64,000 bases of DNA from Rachycentron canadum (lineage: Eukaryota; Chordata; Actinopteri; Carangiformes; Rachycentridae): positions 13,510,853 to 13,574,852 of the forward strand of contig CM076660.1 of NCBI GenBank assembly GCA_038496675.1. Direction: 5' to 3'. A program made the position numbers and the translations under genes. The notes under the pieces are model-generated. The model searched no databases. It was given only the letters and a program-made list of their open reading frames with translations, and was not told the DNA's origin. Of this stretch, positions 22,602-35,030 are shown piece by piece. How positions within the stretch are numbered: position 1 is the stretch's first letter; each line of letters begins with the position of its first letter.

Positions 22602-24702
22602 NNNNNNNNNNNNNNNNNNNNNNNNNNNNNNNNNNNNNNNNNNNNNNNNNNNNNNNNNNNNNNNNNNNNNNNNNNNNNNNNNNNNNNNNNNNNNNNNNNN
22701 NNNNNNNNNNNNNNNNNNNNNNNNNNNNNNNNNNNNNNNNNNNNNNNNNNNNNNNNNNNNNNNNNNNNNNNNNNNNNNNNNNNNNNNNNNNNNNNNNNNN
22801 NNNNNNNNNNNNNNNNNNNNNNNNNNNNNNNNNNNNNNNNNNNNNNNNNNNNNNNNNNNNNNNNNNNNNNNNNNNNNNNNNNNNNNNNNNNNNNNNNNNN
22901 NNNNNNNNNNNNNNNNNNNNNNNNNNNNNNNNNNNNNNNNNNNNNNNNNNNNNNNNNNNNNNNNNNNNNNNNNNNNNNNNNNNNNNNNNNNNNNNNNNTG
23001 TGTATAAGAGACAGATATATATATATATGGGAAATGTGTAGCAGTATTAACAGGAAAAAAATCAGAAAAAAAACTTTTGTGTGACCTCCCATTACACTAG
23101 AAAAGCAGCATAACTTGGCTCTTTAACCTAAATGGCATGAACCCTAAATAATTTAATTGCTAACATCTGTATTTGTCGACTATTTCATGTCAAAATGATG
23201 CTGTGAAAAAGGTCCATTACACCAAGACATGCTTGAGCATTACATACACATGTTGTATGACTTGAACTCAATGGAAGCTGCTAATATGTATAAGACCAAC
23301 TTTCAATCACATCATTCTGTTCAAAATAACAAAGATCACAGAATTTGACATAAAATCATAATTTTGCATCAGCAAGACCGCTCTCAGCAGGAAATCAGCA
23401 ATACATATTATACATATTAGCAAGCTTCCAATGACTCATTCAACTCATACAACATGTGTATGTAATACTGTTTTTTAATCCTGCTACACATTTCCTGTAT
23501 TTTCTGGTTGTATTCAATAAAGACACTGAGAAAAAATTATATATGGCCATTATAGCATTACTAAAACAACAAATCTAAGGGTGGCCTAAGACTGTTGTAC
23601 AGTACTGTAGATTTCCTGCATTTGAATAATGATAAGCACATACTGGCTGGAGGTGTGGTATGACCTTTGATCTCATGTAATGATTCAGTGGTGTTGTTAA
23701 ACTTACTTACATATTGTTTTAGTAGTGTGCAGTAGAGTAAAGTGTGGCAGATGGGGTATTTAGTATTTGAGTATTTAAATTCATAAATAGAAATTATGTT
23801 TGCGTTTAATGTTTTGGCCAAGAATCTGCATTTTATCTTCTTTACTGAAATGATAAATTCATACATTTGATATTCATGTAGTTAAACGGAAACGTACCAA
23901 TTAGATGTCATATCTGTGAACATAACAGCCCTGGGAATCCACATCCCAAAACAAGCCATGGTGGCAATGACCTGACATGAAGAGATATATACATAAAAAA
24001 AAAAATTGGTTTTTTAGGCTCCATTTTCTCTGTTTCATGTTTTGTTTTAAATTTTAATTCTATTTATATTTGTATTCCACAAACACAGTGACTGATAATG
24101 GTGATATTTCTACTGGGATTAGAATTAGCTGCATATTATAAGGCTGAATGCTTACTGGTGCTGCACCATTTATCCAGATGATGGTTGTCTTCTTGGGGTA
24201 GGACAGCTTTTTATAAATATAGACACACTGCTCCAGGTACAGCAGCAGGGAAAGGCATGACATGAAGGTGAGCATGGAGTACAGGCAAATTCCAAATACA
24301 TCTAGCTCTGACGTAAAAGAAAAAGAAAAAGTACATTTCAGGACATTGTGATAAAAGTATTGTGTTACACAAACACAATTTCATTTCATTTTAGCAGACA
24401 ACTGTATACACATGACTGTGCAGTATTAAATATTTTTTAGTATTAAATTTTTTTTTACTTTATGACACACTATGGTATTTGGGAACAGAGAAACTATTAT
24501 ATGGTACATTAAAGGCCTTCAGACTTAGAGATGCACACAGGTCACTGCTGAGTTAACTGTTAGTGTCATTAGCACAGACTGATAAGGAAATATTTTCAGC
24601 AGGATGGAGTAATCTGGGTCACTTACGCTTTATCACGTCAATGGCCAGCGGAGGCTCTTGTAAACAAGCTGGATCGATGGTGTAGTTGAAGGCTTCCTCC
24701 AT
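20829..24702 (-). CDS. slc51a: Organic solute transporter subunit alpha
   Basis: Eight exons in transcription order: 24702-24627, 24307-24156, 23971-23898, 22275-22117, 21960-21849, 21759-21613, 21190-21085, 20974-20829. All phases match, giving 323 aa (human about 340). Residues that align with remembered human OST-alpha include WINGAAP, CFGMWIPRAVM, the polycysteine stretch TGPCCCCCLC (137-146), GSLQYAILKTVL, GTAIWINPFIGVLTI and ALNGTIACTPPFSS, with the spacing of a seven-helix membrane protein. Together with OST-beta (SLC51B) it forms the basolateral facilitative exporter of bile acids and steroid conjugates in gut, liver and kidney. The start ATG (MEEAFNYTIDPACL) puts a short Asn-containing N-terminus before helix 1. 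Intron 3 contains a 397-bp assembly gap flanked by TG/TA repeats; no exon is missing because the phase runs across it. OST-beta is not in the window. Confidence 0.93.
22490..22601. repeat. TG/TA microsatellite at the gap edge
   Basis: Alternating (TA)n and (TG)n blocks of more than 100 bp run directly into the unknown bases. The repeat is the likely reason the assembly broke here. Confidence 0.95.
22602..22998. other. Assembly gap (397 N)
   Basis: A run of unknown bases within slc51a intron 3. Flanks are dinucleotide repeat on the left and an adapter-like 16-mer on the right, so the true length is unknown. Confidence 0.99.
22999..23014 (+). other. Tn5/Nextera mosaic-end adapter remnant
   Basis: TGTGTATAAGAGACAG is identical to the last 16 bases of the 19-bp Tn5 mosaic end used in tagmentation libraries, and it abuts the gap exactly. 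This is library adapter left in the assembly, not genomic DNA of the animal. Confidence 0.9.
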
Positions 24703-27700
24703 GGCAGATACCCCTCTGAAGCAAATTCAATAATAGTCCAAATTTTAAAAAGAAATGGTCTAGAAAATCTTAAAATTTTCCCTTCAGAGCAAAAGCTAAT
24801 CAGTAGGTTTTAAGAGTAAAATAACTAGGCCTACTCAGATCATCTGCTTCCCCTTCACATTGAAATGTCCAGCAGCAGCAGGTTCAACACTGAGTGTACT
24901 TTACCCTTTAGCTTACTTTTAAGGAGTGAAGATGAGATGAGTTCAGAGCTTAAAAGTTTATGAGAGACTAAAGACTCTTCCATATAAGTAACTGTCACTG
25001 ATTCATTCACAGACTAAAGTCACTGTAATTAAAATGACACCAGCATCAGGCTTTTAGTTAAATGGTTGAACTTTGACAGGGTGTGTTGTTTCCTTTCCCG
25101 TAAATATAAATAGATATAAAAAAAGTAGAGATAATAATTTCAGCACTATGAATGCACATATAGTGCAATACATTGTTTTGTGCAGGTTAAACTAAATCCC
25201 CAGGATGTTATTAAATATGTAGAATTATTTGCAATAAATTGTGTTGTCAGCATCACTCTTTCACAGGTTATGATGGTATAAACAATTGAAAAAGTGTTGA
25301 AAATAAGTCCATCTGACATCTGTTTTTTTGGACTTAGTTAAGAAAAACAAAGGGAAAAAAAAAGAAGTCAAGATGCCTTCAATTTAAGACTACCATGACC
25401 TGGATGACTGAGAACCTACACAGACAGCTGGGGAAAAAAAAGGACCGACAAAGAAAAAATATTTCGAAAGTTTATGATTCATTATTTGAAAATCATGCAT
25501 ACTCATAACTATAAAGGGTCAAAAGGATTTTTCAATTCAAAGCTCAGTGTTGAGACTCATAACTTTACCTGTTGTACATTTATGGAGAGTTAAATGGCAC
25601 CGAGGTTATTCACCTTTCCTTCTAGTCGTCACGTTTGAGTGCAAGACAAGAAGTTGATGCAATAGCTAATTCAGCTTCAGCTTATCAGCAAGGCCCAACT
25701 TTTAAAAAGTGAGGAGCACAAGCTTATGTCACAATTTTCACTGTGAACTCTTGTGAAATAATGCTGGTTCTGTACATTGCCAGCAGAACTTAAGACATTG
25801 GGTTAAAGATAACTGAGCCACTTAAGATGGAGATAGAAATTTTTATTTAACAGCAAGGGAGTATTTTTCTACATGTCTGTAGAAATGTCTCCTACAATGT
25901 TTAAAACGTGGTACACCACCACTGAATTTTATTTAGCATTTGTTTTCATTTTTTAACATGGGTAAGAGGTTACAGCCTTGCTAGTGGCTCTGTGACTGTA
26001 CTTAGACAATACAGTGCTGTATGCTGCTAATATCAGCATGTTTTTGATTATTATCACATAAATTCAAGTATTAGATAAATCAAAATTTTGATCTGGTGAT
26101 GGCAGTTGATAGGTGGGGGAAATCAGCAAAATAGCGATTCATCCTGGAGGAAACATCGATGTGTGTAGTAAGTTTTATGACAATGCAACATATAGTTGAG
26201 AAATTTCACTGGAAGGCAAAACTATCAACCCATGATATGCATTGCTCAGGCAGAAAAACGTTTTATCAAACACATCATCGTCAGAGTGCATTAATGTTTA
26301 AGAACGCAAGAACCAGTCTTTATAGTTTCTTTACGTTTATTGTTACAGATCAATGAAGATCACCCTGCATGAACATCTTTCTCAATGAAAAAAGCAGTTC
26401 TTTACAGGTCTAACTACATTAGCAGCTCTAGCTGCCTGCAGATGTATTACGCTGTTCAGTCAGTGAAATTAGTTATTAAACTACTGTGAGTACATTCACA
26501 TGGGCTACCATTCAGTCAGTAAAATCTACACATTATTGTTATTTACAGATCGCAGTTCAGAGAAGAGTGTATTTATAACAACACTGGTATAAAAAGTCCA
26601 CCTCATCTATCCTGGTTTCAGCCAGTTTTACCCAGTGGAACAAATTTCCCTGTATAATGTTTTTAAGGTTTGATTTTGCGCTCTTTGCTTTCCAAATTTT
26701 CAAATAAATCTTATCATTATCCTGGAAAAACAAAGGGAAAGAACAGGGATTTAAACATTGACCCTTGGCATTAAGATCAATTCATTTCATACAACAGTAA
26801 AGCAAATGATCGATCACGTGCGTGAAAATATAAGAAGACAAACACAAGCTTCTGCAATCTAGTATCTTTTTGAAAAGAAAATAAATACAAATAAATAAAA
26901 TCAATATACATGAAAAGACAATGCAATTAACTTACAAAAGCATGATAACAAGAAATTATTATTATTATTTGGAATGAGAGACAGTTTGAACTGCACTAGA
27001 TTTGGTCCTCATTTTAAGCTTATATTACTTGCATATTTACCCAATGTATAAAATTTGAAATGTAAAAATAATATCTTTAAAGTGTAAACAAAAAGACCAT
27101 AAAATATTTTAAATCATGTAAACTGTAAAATAAATTAGATCCCTTGATAAATGACAAAATGTCTTAATAATGCAATGTGCTTGGAGTAAAAAACTGAGAA
27201 GACATAACGCACTCACTAATGAAAGAAATTTTGTGTATTGAGTTATACAGATCATGCTTTAGTGGTTTCCACTGTTTTACATTAAACAAAGCCTGATTTA
27301 AGACATTAATGCTGGATTAATACTGACAAAGGATGATTCTATATAATGTGATTAATCCATGTAGGTAAATGAGGACAATGTAGCCAAACATTGGCTCGAT
27401 GGGGGAAAAACTGCAAGACATTTTTTAATGTCTTTGGCTCAAAACAAAGAAAACCTCTGAAGGACCAGGTGGGGCCTAAGGTCTCAGTTGATATGATAAC
27501 AGTATTGTTTAAAGCACAGTAGATGAAGGATGAGGGTGGAGGACGGCTCCTGTGGAGGTGCTGATGCTCCTGATTTAAGGCATCGTAGTTGATGAGTTCA
27601 TTACTGATGTACCAGTGACCTGCAACAACAGCCAGCAAAGTACAAATAAACACAGGAAGACGAACCAGCCAACTATAGTATTCATGTGACTTCCGCATAC

Positions 27701-27703
27701 CCG
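24703..27703. other. Intergenic region: slc51a upstream and zdhhc20 3' UTR
   Basis: No further exon was recognised. The right part must contain the zdhhc20 3' UTR; a 119-codon open frame just after that stop codon (27698-27339, minus) has no initiation or splice support and I treat it as chance. The part next to 24702 should contain the slc51a promoter, but no distinctive motif stood out. Confidence 0.5.
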
Positions 27704-29864
27704 CTATGGCTCACTGTCCATTGTCACAGAGACCATCTGACCTCCGTCTGAAAACAGAACAGTGAGGACACAACAGACGGTTCAGTAACTGTTAAGGTTT
27801 GCATTTTCAGCAGAGAAGTTATCACCAAACACACAAGCCAAAATCACAAAGAAATGAAAAATGTAAGAAAAAACATCAGCATCACACCAGGTTTCTCTTT
27901 GCTGTCGTCCACTGTGTGTTGTATGTTGTTACCAGGCACAGAAGGGTTGGGCTCCCCATCAATAGGGCTGTAATTTAAGTCACATTAGAAATTAACTACT
28001 GAAAAGAAGCAGATTTTTAAAACAAACAAACAAACAAAACACTAGCCTTTTTCCATTTTGCTGGAGGACACTTTTTGCTTGTTCAGGATCTATGTGTACG
28101 AGTCTGGTAACAAAGGAATGTCCATCTCCGAGACTGATAAAAGGGATAAAGGCAACATTAGTGAACATTGGAACTTGACTGATCAGGGTTAATTGTACTT
28201 CTGAGACTACACTTGCTTATTTCCTCCACTCCAGTAAAACAGCTTTATCCCTTATGGAGTTGAAATCTTCTAATAAAAAGCTAATGCTGCAGTTATATCA
28301 GGTCAGAGAAGACACACCTTGAGAAAACAGGAAATATCCAGTACTTTGCTTGGTCTCCAAACACCTCAGCTACATTTCTGCTACAGCCGAGTGAAAACCC
28401 ATTTTTGTCTGGACCATTTGCGAAGACAGGAGCTCTAAAAGCCTCTGAAAATGATAGTAAAAAAAATATATAGTGAGTCAGTGGTGACAAAAGTTTCAAA
28501 AGGATATGATTAAATTAAATAAAAATTTAATTACATATATATTTATAGTTACCTATAGTGGTCCTGTTCTTTCCCACAAGCCATAGATGGTAGCTGAGAA
28601 GGGACAGGATGCTGATAAAGAACAGCGCCGCCACAAAAAACAGAAACAAGATGTGGAATTTGGCGTGCGAATCAGGCAGCTGTTTCTTCAGAGCAGAAAA
28701 AATAGAGAACAAAAGTCTTAGTCTTATCACTCTACATGTCTGCAAGAATACTTCTTGTCCTTATGTCAAGTCATCTTTGCTCAACAACTGACCACAGTAC
28801 ATAGAAAAATCAAAGCACTAGCCATTATTGTGCGATATATTTTTACTGTATTTCTTTTCTATAACACAATATATTTCTTCACCGTTGGAGTACGTGAGAG
28901 GAACCACTGTTCATGTTCATTCCACTGATAAGCTCTCACATGACACACTTGTGCACTACAGTGACATATTTATAGACCAATTGGTTGATGGTGTATCATA
29001 CGATGCAATCAGTAGTGGCAAATAGCATGCCTCACCACAGCCCAACTGCACTTAACTTTTTAAAGTGTTTGTAATCATTAATAATGTTTAATAATATATG
29101 ACATCCTTAAGGTAAGGTCAGTCCTAAAAAGATTCCCCAATCACTTTTAACAAAGTGCGACCACAGCAAGCATTCAAATACAAGTACATGCCAATTTTTA
29201 AAAAAGTGGAAGTTTCTGTACTTACAGTCCAGAATTTGATGAAATACTGGATGACCGTAGCACAAATGACTACACAGTAAAGTGATGCGTAGGCCAAGAA
29301 CAAGACGAAGTACTTGTAATTTGAGAATCCGACACAGTTATTCACCCTGAAAGAAAACATGACAGGAACATGAGACAATGAAACCTCTTCATATTGTCTT
29401 TGTTCTATATTAAAGCAAACAATTGAGCCAAAAGGTGACTAACATTACTATAAAGTTGAGATAAATAAACCTGCTGTTCAAAAAAAAAAAATCCTACCAG
29501 GGGCAGTGATGGTCCATTTTTAGCACACACCTTGGAGGATGACAATAAGGAAAACAAACATCCTGTTAGTAAAATCTAGTAGATATCTGCATGCTAGAAA
29601 TTTAGTATTAGACAATACTGAGACCTCAGTATAAGTCAGAACATATCTGTCTTTATGTTGTAGGCCTAAAACTTGTGAAAGTCTTGTTTTAAAATTTTGT
29701 TTAAAACCACCATTTGCAACATAAATGCAGTTTAAGTATGAAGTGTCTTATTTTTCCACAGCAAGTGATTATTTTGAGGGGAAGTGGCTTTGTCTCTCTT
29801 CTTCCTGCACTTGTGTGAATCTCTTGTCCCTTTATCTCTGCTGTTTGTTGCTGCTAAGTGTGTG

Positions 29865-29923
<59 letters not shown>

Positions 29924-32593
29924 GCGTGCGTGCGTCGATCGCTGTGTACGGTGGCTCTGCCTCAAAAAATTAAAGTGACAAGCTTGAAATATACTGTGTG
30001 CAATTAGAAAACACTCACATTTCACAGGTTGAGCAGTGATGGCAGCGGTCAGGTTTGATTACCTGGCAGCTGTGACAGTATCGAATGGCTATTTGGAGAA
30101 AATGAAAGCAGAATTACTAAAGTACGACTTCCCCTTTACACATTTATATCTGCTCTTACATCCAAGCTAGCACCATCCCCGTGTATGTGAGGTGGTCACA
30201 ATAGTTTGGGGTGTATTCTGCAACTTCTTCTTCTTCAGTTTTAATCCATGCCTCCTCTATAAGTTAAATAAATAGTGATAAATAATTAATATCTTTTCAG
30301 ATGTTTCTGTGAAACCCAGTAGGTGGCTGAGTGGAGGAGCTAGTGGCCCATAGAGATAAGGAGGCACACCTGAGTCCAATTAAGCTTCCTGATAGGGACA
30401 GTTCTGTAAACACAACACAGGAACTTGATGTGCATCAGCAGACAAACCACCATACAGCATCATCATTTAAAAACACATTTAAAAAGTTAGTGCACTTTTA
30501 ACCAAAAGGGGAACAAATGATGACGCAACACCTTTACACAATGTCATCTGTATTGCTGATTAACTGCTGTGCATGTATGTGAAAAACATGAGTGGTAGAA
30601 AGAAAATGTCTCTGTGTTCTTCCTATTTTGGCAAAGACAGTGATGGCAACCCCAGTATTTCCTCTTTTAAGAAACAACTGGAGGCAGTATTGCTGCTGTG
30701 GTAAAAGCCTCACCTCCCCCTGCCGTACGTGTATACACAGGTAAATTCCTCGCCACTTTCTTCAGAATCTCTTGTTGCGTCTCGGCTCGCTCCTCTCTCT
30801 CATACAGTTCCTTCTCTGCTCTGGGCAGACAGAACTGACAGGGGTAGTAAAGAAAACTGGTCAAAGACGAACTTTGGAATTTTATGAATTATGAATTTTC
30901 TATACATACAAATTTGCCAAATCCTTTCTTCTCTCCTGTCTTACTGTTTTTGAGGGGCTGGCTGGTCTGGACCAAATTGTCTTCCAGTAAGACCATATAA
31001 ACATGGTGAGGAAAATATGAAAGATGACCAAGTAGCTGACTGTTGAGAGAAAGAAAACATTTGAGTTTTAGTTACACTGGCATCTGTGACATAATCTTTG
31101 CCCTAAATAATTCATTATTGATTTAGAATTTAGAATTGATTTTGAATTAGAGCATGATCCGTGACTCAAGTAAGTAATGTTAATGGAGTAAATGAACAGT
31201 GTGTGGGGGGGTATCACTTACTTCGTTCTGCATTATTTGAGATTGTATCTACATAAGACAGAAAAAAAATATTTGTGAGCAGAATGAATGTAATAATGCA
31301 TGAGGACACATCCCCCACCACACAGACAGACACACACACCAGCCCTTTCTCGAACCATGTGGCAGCAGCCTGGCACGGCCAGCAGTGACCCACCCATAAC
31401 AGAGAGCTTTGTTTAAGCACCAGGGATGTCCCTGTCCTAACCACAGCCATAACTGCAGTGTGTCTACATACTTATAATGGTAACATCAGTTCCAGTCTGA
31501 CACAGAGTATTAAAAAAAACCCTACTGTGGGTTCAGGGATAATGCATGATCAATTTCTCTCTGCTGAATAATACTTACAGTACTGATGCCCACTGACTTC
31601 TTTCAGATCTGCTTGTTTAAACTTAACACTGATTCAGGTCTGTCCTAAATAAATATGTATGCCTATGACATATCACATTAATTAAGAGACAAAAGGAGGT
31701 CTTAATTCACAGACCACCAAAAGATTAATGTATTTATTTAAAAAAATAATAATGATAATAATATTAATAACCAGTCTATTATCCCAATCAATCATTAGCC
31801 TCAGTGACTCCTGAAGTGCATTTACTATAATATCTGGCAATATTGCAACTAATTAATGCACAGATTAAACCACATTGACAAAGTACAAAAAGCCATTGTT
31901 GAATGGTCTAAGCTTTTGCTATATGACTCCATTTTAAAACTGGATGTATAACCTTGTAACAGTATCAGTTATTAAGTAAATAACAAGTATAATTGTTATC
32001 AAAGAATGGACATTCCTTTAAAAAGTTGAACAACAGAAGCTTTCAATAGTTTTAACCACCTTCTTTCTACTCCAGCAGCCAATACTTATCCAATAATAGA
32101 CACAGCTTTTGAATCAGAGCAACAACAAAAGCACGTGAGGAAGTTTGACACTTTATGAAAACCCTGATTTCATGCTACACGGTGCATTACAACTATCAAT
32201 TGGTTAATCATTCATTTACGGCAGTGAACTAAAACTCTAAATCTGGTCGAAATTAAAGTTTAATTTTCGACCAGATTTAGAGTTCACACGAAGAAACCCA
32301 TGTGTGTGGATGGTTAAATACACAGAAGCTGAGGTTTCACCGCAGGTAAACATCCTGGGGAGGGTTTTAAATCTCATTTCAACTAGCTCTTCAAACTTGG
32401 CAACCCCTCAAACTGCCAACACGAGTAGACACCCGCCCCTGCCAAAGGCTAACATTAATAAAAGTGAGTACTTACACACACACAGCTCCACCACATAAGC
32501 GTAATACGACCAACCGACAACCAGGTTGATAAACAGGACAGGGACCCAGTTCACAGCCCGTTTACAGCACCTCAGCGCATGAGAGGGCGCCAT
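27704..32593 (-). CDS. zdhhc20: DHHC palmitoyltransferase, ZDHHC20-like
   Basis: Twelve exons: 32593-32476, 31248-31222, 31039-30945, 30834-30714, 30088-30019, 29530-29498, 29346-29226, 28685-28553, 28444-28318, 28133-28047, 27967-27888, 27747-27704. They give 351 aa (human ZDHHC20 about 354-365). It has four membrane helices (VNWVPVLFINLVVGWSYYAY first), a Cys-rich domain with CHSCQVIKPDRCHHC, the catalytic DHHC at residues 150-153, NNCVGFSNYKYF, then LVGKNRTT and SLGDGHSFVTRLVHIDPEQ in the cytosolic tail. The enzyme S-acylates cytosolic cysteines by an acyl-Cys intermediate at Golgi/plasma membranes. LVGKNRTT and TRLV-DPEQ fit ZDHHC20 better than ZDHHC15 or ZDHHC2, but this clade is close. 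The frame is kept across intron 10 only if the donor is GC (AAAAG then GCTAGT); the nearby GT leads to an immediate stop. The start was chosen at MAPSHALRCC, the conserved N-terminus, not the in-frame ATG 45 bp upstream. Confidence 0.9.
29870..29936. repeat. (TG)n microsatellite in a zdhhc20 intron
   Basis: About 25 TG units ending in an imperfect GTGCG run. It lies in the intron between exons 5 and 6, on the opposite strand to the gene. Confidence 0.95.
32233..32284. repeat. Near-perfect 52-nt palindrome (hairpin) in zdhhc20 intron 1
   Basis: AACTCTAAATCTGGTCGAAA at 32233-32252 is mirrored by its exact complement at 32265-32284. The centre (AATTAAA, G, TTTAATT) continues the pairing with one single-base bulge, so the stem is about 25 bp with practically no loop. 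It sits about 190 bp inside intron 1. It could be a small foldback element or a sequencing/assembly foldback; it does not have the loop expected of a microRNA precursor. Confidence 0.85.
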
Positions 32594-32688
32594 CTTTAAT
32601 CCGTGCAGGATATTATCTGACGGCGACGTCACATCCATGGTTTTAAGCGACGGAGCCAAAGCTACTACAACACCCACCTACTCCTCTG

Positions 32689-32698
32689 GCGCATGCGC
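32689..32698. promoter_or_regulatory. NRF1-type palindrome in the zdhhc20 promoter
   Basis: GCGCATGCGC is the core of the NRF1 consensus, about 100 bp upstream of the start codon in the only locally CpG-rich stretch. A CRE-like GACGTC lies at 32625-32630, closer to the ATG. This is typical of a TATA-less housekeeping promoter. Predicted only. Confidence 0.55.
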
Positions 32699-32832
32699 AG
32701 TTGTTTTTGTAGTTCTAAAATACATGGCGTACACTTCATATGAAGTAACTAACACATTCACACTCACATGCCTGTACTTGGTCCTAGTCTACATACGAGT
32801 GAGCAGTTTTACATATAAAACATGCGACTCAC

Positions 32833-33745
32833 AATCAGAAATACTTTATTCATACCAGGGGGGAATTTGTTTCATTACAGGTGCTCCAACAAGATAGAAA
32901 TAGAAATATAACTGGAAATATGTGCAGACTCAAGAGTCCTAATATAGACAGAATGTAAAATAAAAATAAAATAATTAATACAAAATATAGGATATGTACA
33001 GTACAAGGTAAAAAATAAAATAATTGTGAATGAGGTATTAGTAAGTAAGGATTAAGTGGAAATATCTAAATATAGATAAATAGTGCAGAATATACAGATA
33101 AATACTGAGTCATGCAAGGTGCAGCAGTGATGCAGAGTATTGCACAGTTATTCTTATTAATTCACAGTGTTTATTGTGTTGAGAGGGCAGAGTTATAGAG
33201 TCTGGTGCCCCCTGGCAGGATTGATTTCCTGTGATGCTCAGTGGTGCATCTTGGTGGGAGTCTGAGACTGAAGCTGCTCCTGTGTTTGGTCAGCACATCA
33301 TGGAGTGGGTGAGAGACATTGTCCAGGATAGTCCGTAACTTAGTCAGCATCCTCCTCTCTGACACCGCTGACAGACAGTCCAGCTCCACCCCCACAACAT
33401 CACTGGCCTTGCGCATGAGTTTGTGGAGTCTGTTACCTTCAACCTGCTGCCCCAGCACACAACAGCAAACAGGAGAGAACTGGCCGGCAGATGTTGAAGG
33501 ACCTTAGCCTCCTCAGAAAATAGAGATGGCTCTGGCCCTTCTTGTAGACAGCTTCAGTGTTCTTAGCCCAGTCCAGTTTATTGTCAATATAGACTCCCAA
33601 ATACTTGTATGTCCACAGAGACCCCTGGATGGAAACAGGAGTCATTGGTGTCTTGGTGCTCCTCAGGGCCACAACCAGCTCCTTCATCTTTGTCACAGTG
33701 TTTCAAACATTTTGTGGGTCCAGCTCGTCCAATGTGATGATTTAT
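32833..33745 (-). mobile_element. 5'-truncated LINE (non-LTR retrotransposon)
   Basis: The plus-strand left end is the same 3' UTR sequence as at 6385. Minus-strand frames then encode the C-terminal part of a reverse-transcriptase ORF in two shifted pieces: one with TYKYLGVYIDNKLDW and LYFLRRLRSFN (33696-33439), the other with KLMRKASDVVGVELD and SERRMLTKLRTIL (33458-33171), ending LPGGTRLYN. This succession is characteristic of fish LINE ORF2 C-termini. The 5' end and catalytic core are missing, as expected from incomplete reverse transcription, and the frame is broken, so the copy is dead. It lies between zdhhc20 and pcyt1b. Confidence 0.85.
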
Positions 33746-33749
33746 CCCT

Positions 33750-35030
33750 TTCCCTTTAGCTTTTTTAATCATTTAACTTATATATTAATACATTTGAGGT
33801 TTGCACTATCAATGGGATAAAACAGATATTATGAGGAACTAGCAATTTTGTGAAAATTTACAAAATAAATAAATAAAATCAATTGAATCTGTCAAAAGAA
33901 TAATCAGGAGAATGGTAGTAATTAGTTGCAACTTACACATTAATGCACCAGTAATACTAATCTAATTATATATTTTATTTGAATTTAGTCTGATAAGTAT
34001 ATGACTATACTTACAATTACTTAATTACCAATTTTAGTGCAGGACTTTTAATGGGATACTGCTCAAGTCAGTGCCCTGTTATGCATAATTTTACATAGGC
34101 TATACCAACCATACACAAGTTGGACATCTTGCACCTCACTGTCTTTGTTTAGCAGCATAAATATTCTCAACTGAATTTCTTTAAACATATACTATAGATT
34201 GATATCTCTTCAAAACTTAACTTAAAAACACTGAAGAAATAAAATAACTTTATTCCATAACCAAGGTCTGTTGAGACCTGTTTCTCCTACCATTTTGGAG
34301 GAATAGCAATGAACACTTCCTGAGTGATAACATTTTACCCTATGGATAAGGCCAGTTTTAAAGGCTTACTTGCTGACACATTTCCTATGTCCATCCGGTT
34401 TTTGTTGTTGTTTCACTTTTGGAAAAGGGGGCATAGCTTCTGTGCTAGATCAGTTTTTACTTCATATGGCTCTATACTAAACAGGATCTGATGGGGAAAT
34501 GGCCAGATCTCCACTCTGAATATATTGGGAAGATATAACTCTCGTACCAGCAAATTCACATTCACATATAGTCATCATCAAGAGGTTCAATTATTTAAAA
34601 AAAGTTTCTTTTGTGATTCAGACTTTATTTAAGGATTTATTGCTAACTTCCAAAGATTACATGCAACTGTATAAGTGCCCATTTGGCCTGTCTCTATAGA
34701 TTGCAGAAATTATTCAATGATTTTAATCAAGATTCATAATGCCGATGTAGTACATAAAATCAAAGGCGTATGTCAAGACATATCCATGAGTAACAAATTA
34801 GACAAATTAAATTAAAGCAAAACTTTTAATGTTCAAGTCATTTTCTTTTCAGTGACATATTATATACATTATAATATATTGCACTTGTTCTTATATAATA
34901 AACAAATAAACTAGTAATAAATTAAAGTAATTCCTTTTCATTTTCATTACATTTATATCTTCCTTACACATATAATCTACCAGATTAATGACCATAGCCT
35001 CTATGAAGACCAATAAAGATGATCCAAGTA
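33750..35030. other. Intergenic, pcyt1b 3' flank
   Basis: AT-rich DNA without exon-like segments. It must include the pcyt1b 3' UTR on the minus strand. Confidence 0.5.

Noticed and set aside
22469..23092. Open frames of 170-207 codons on both strands across the gap
   Set aside because: They consist of TG/TA repeat and unknown bases; the CIRDR/VYKRQ-type residues come from the adapter.
27339..27698. 119-codon minus-strand frame right after the zdhhc20 stop, with a hydrophobic segment
   Set aside because: It lies in the zdhhc20 3' UTR, has no splice or family support, and the DHHC protein already ends naturally at 27704.
29732..30025. Cys/Val and His/Thr repeat frames
   Set aside because: Translations of the (TG)n microsatellite.
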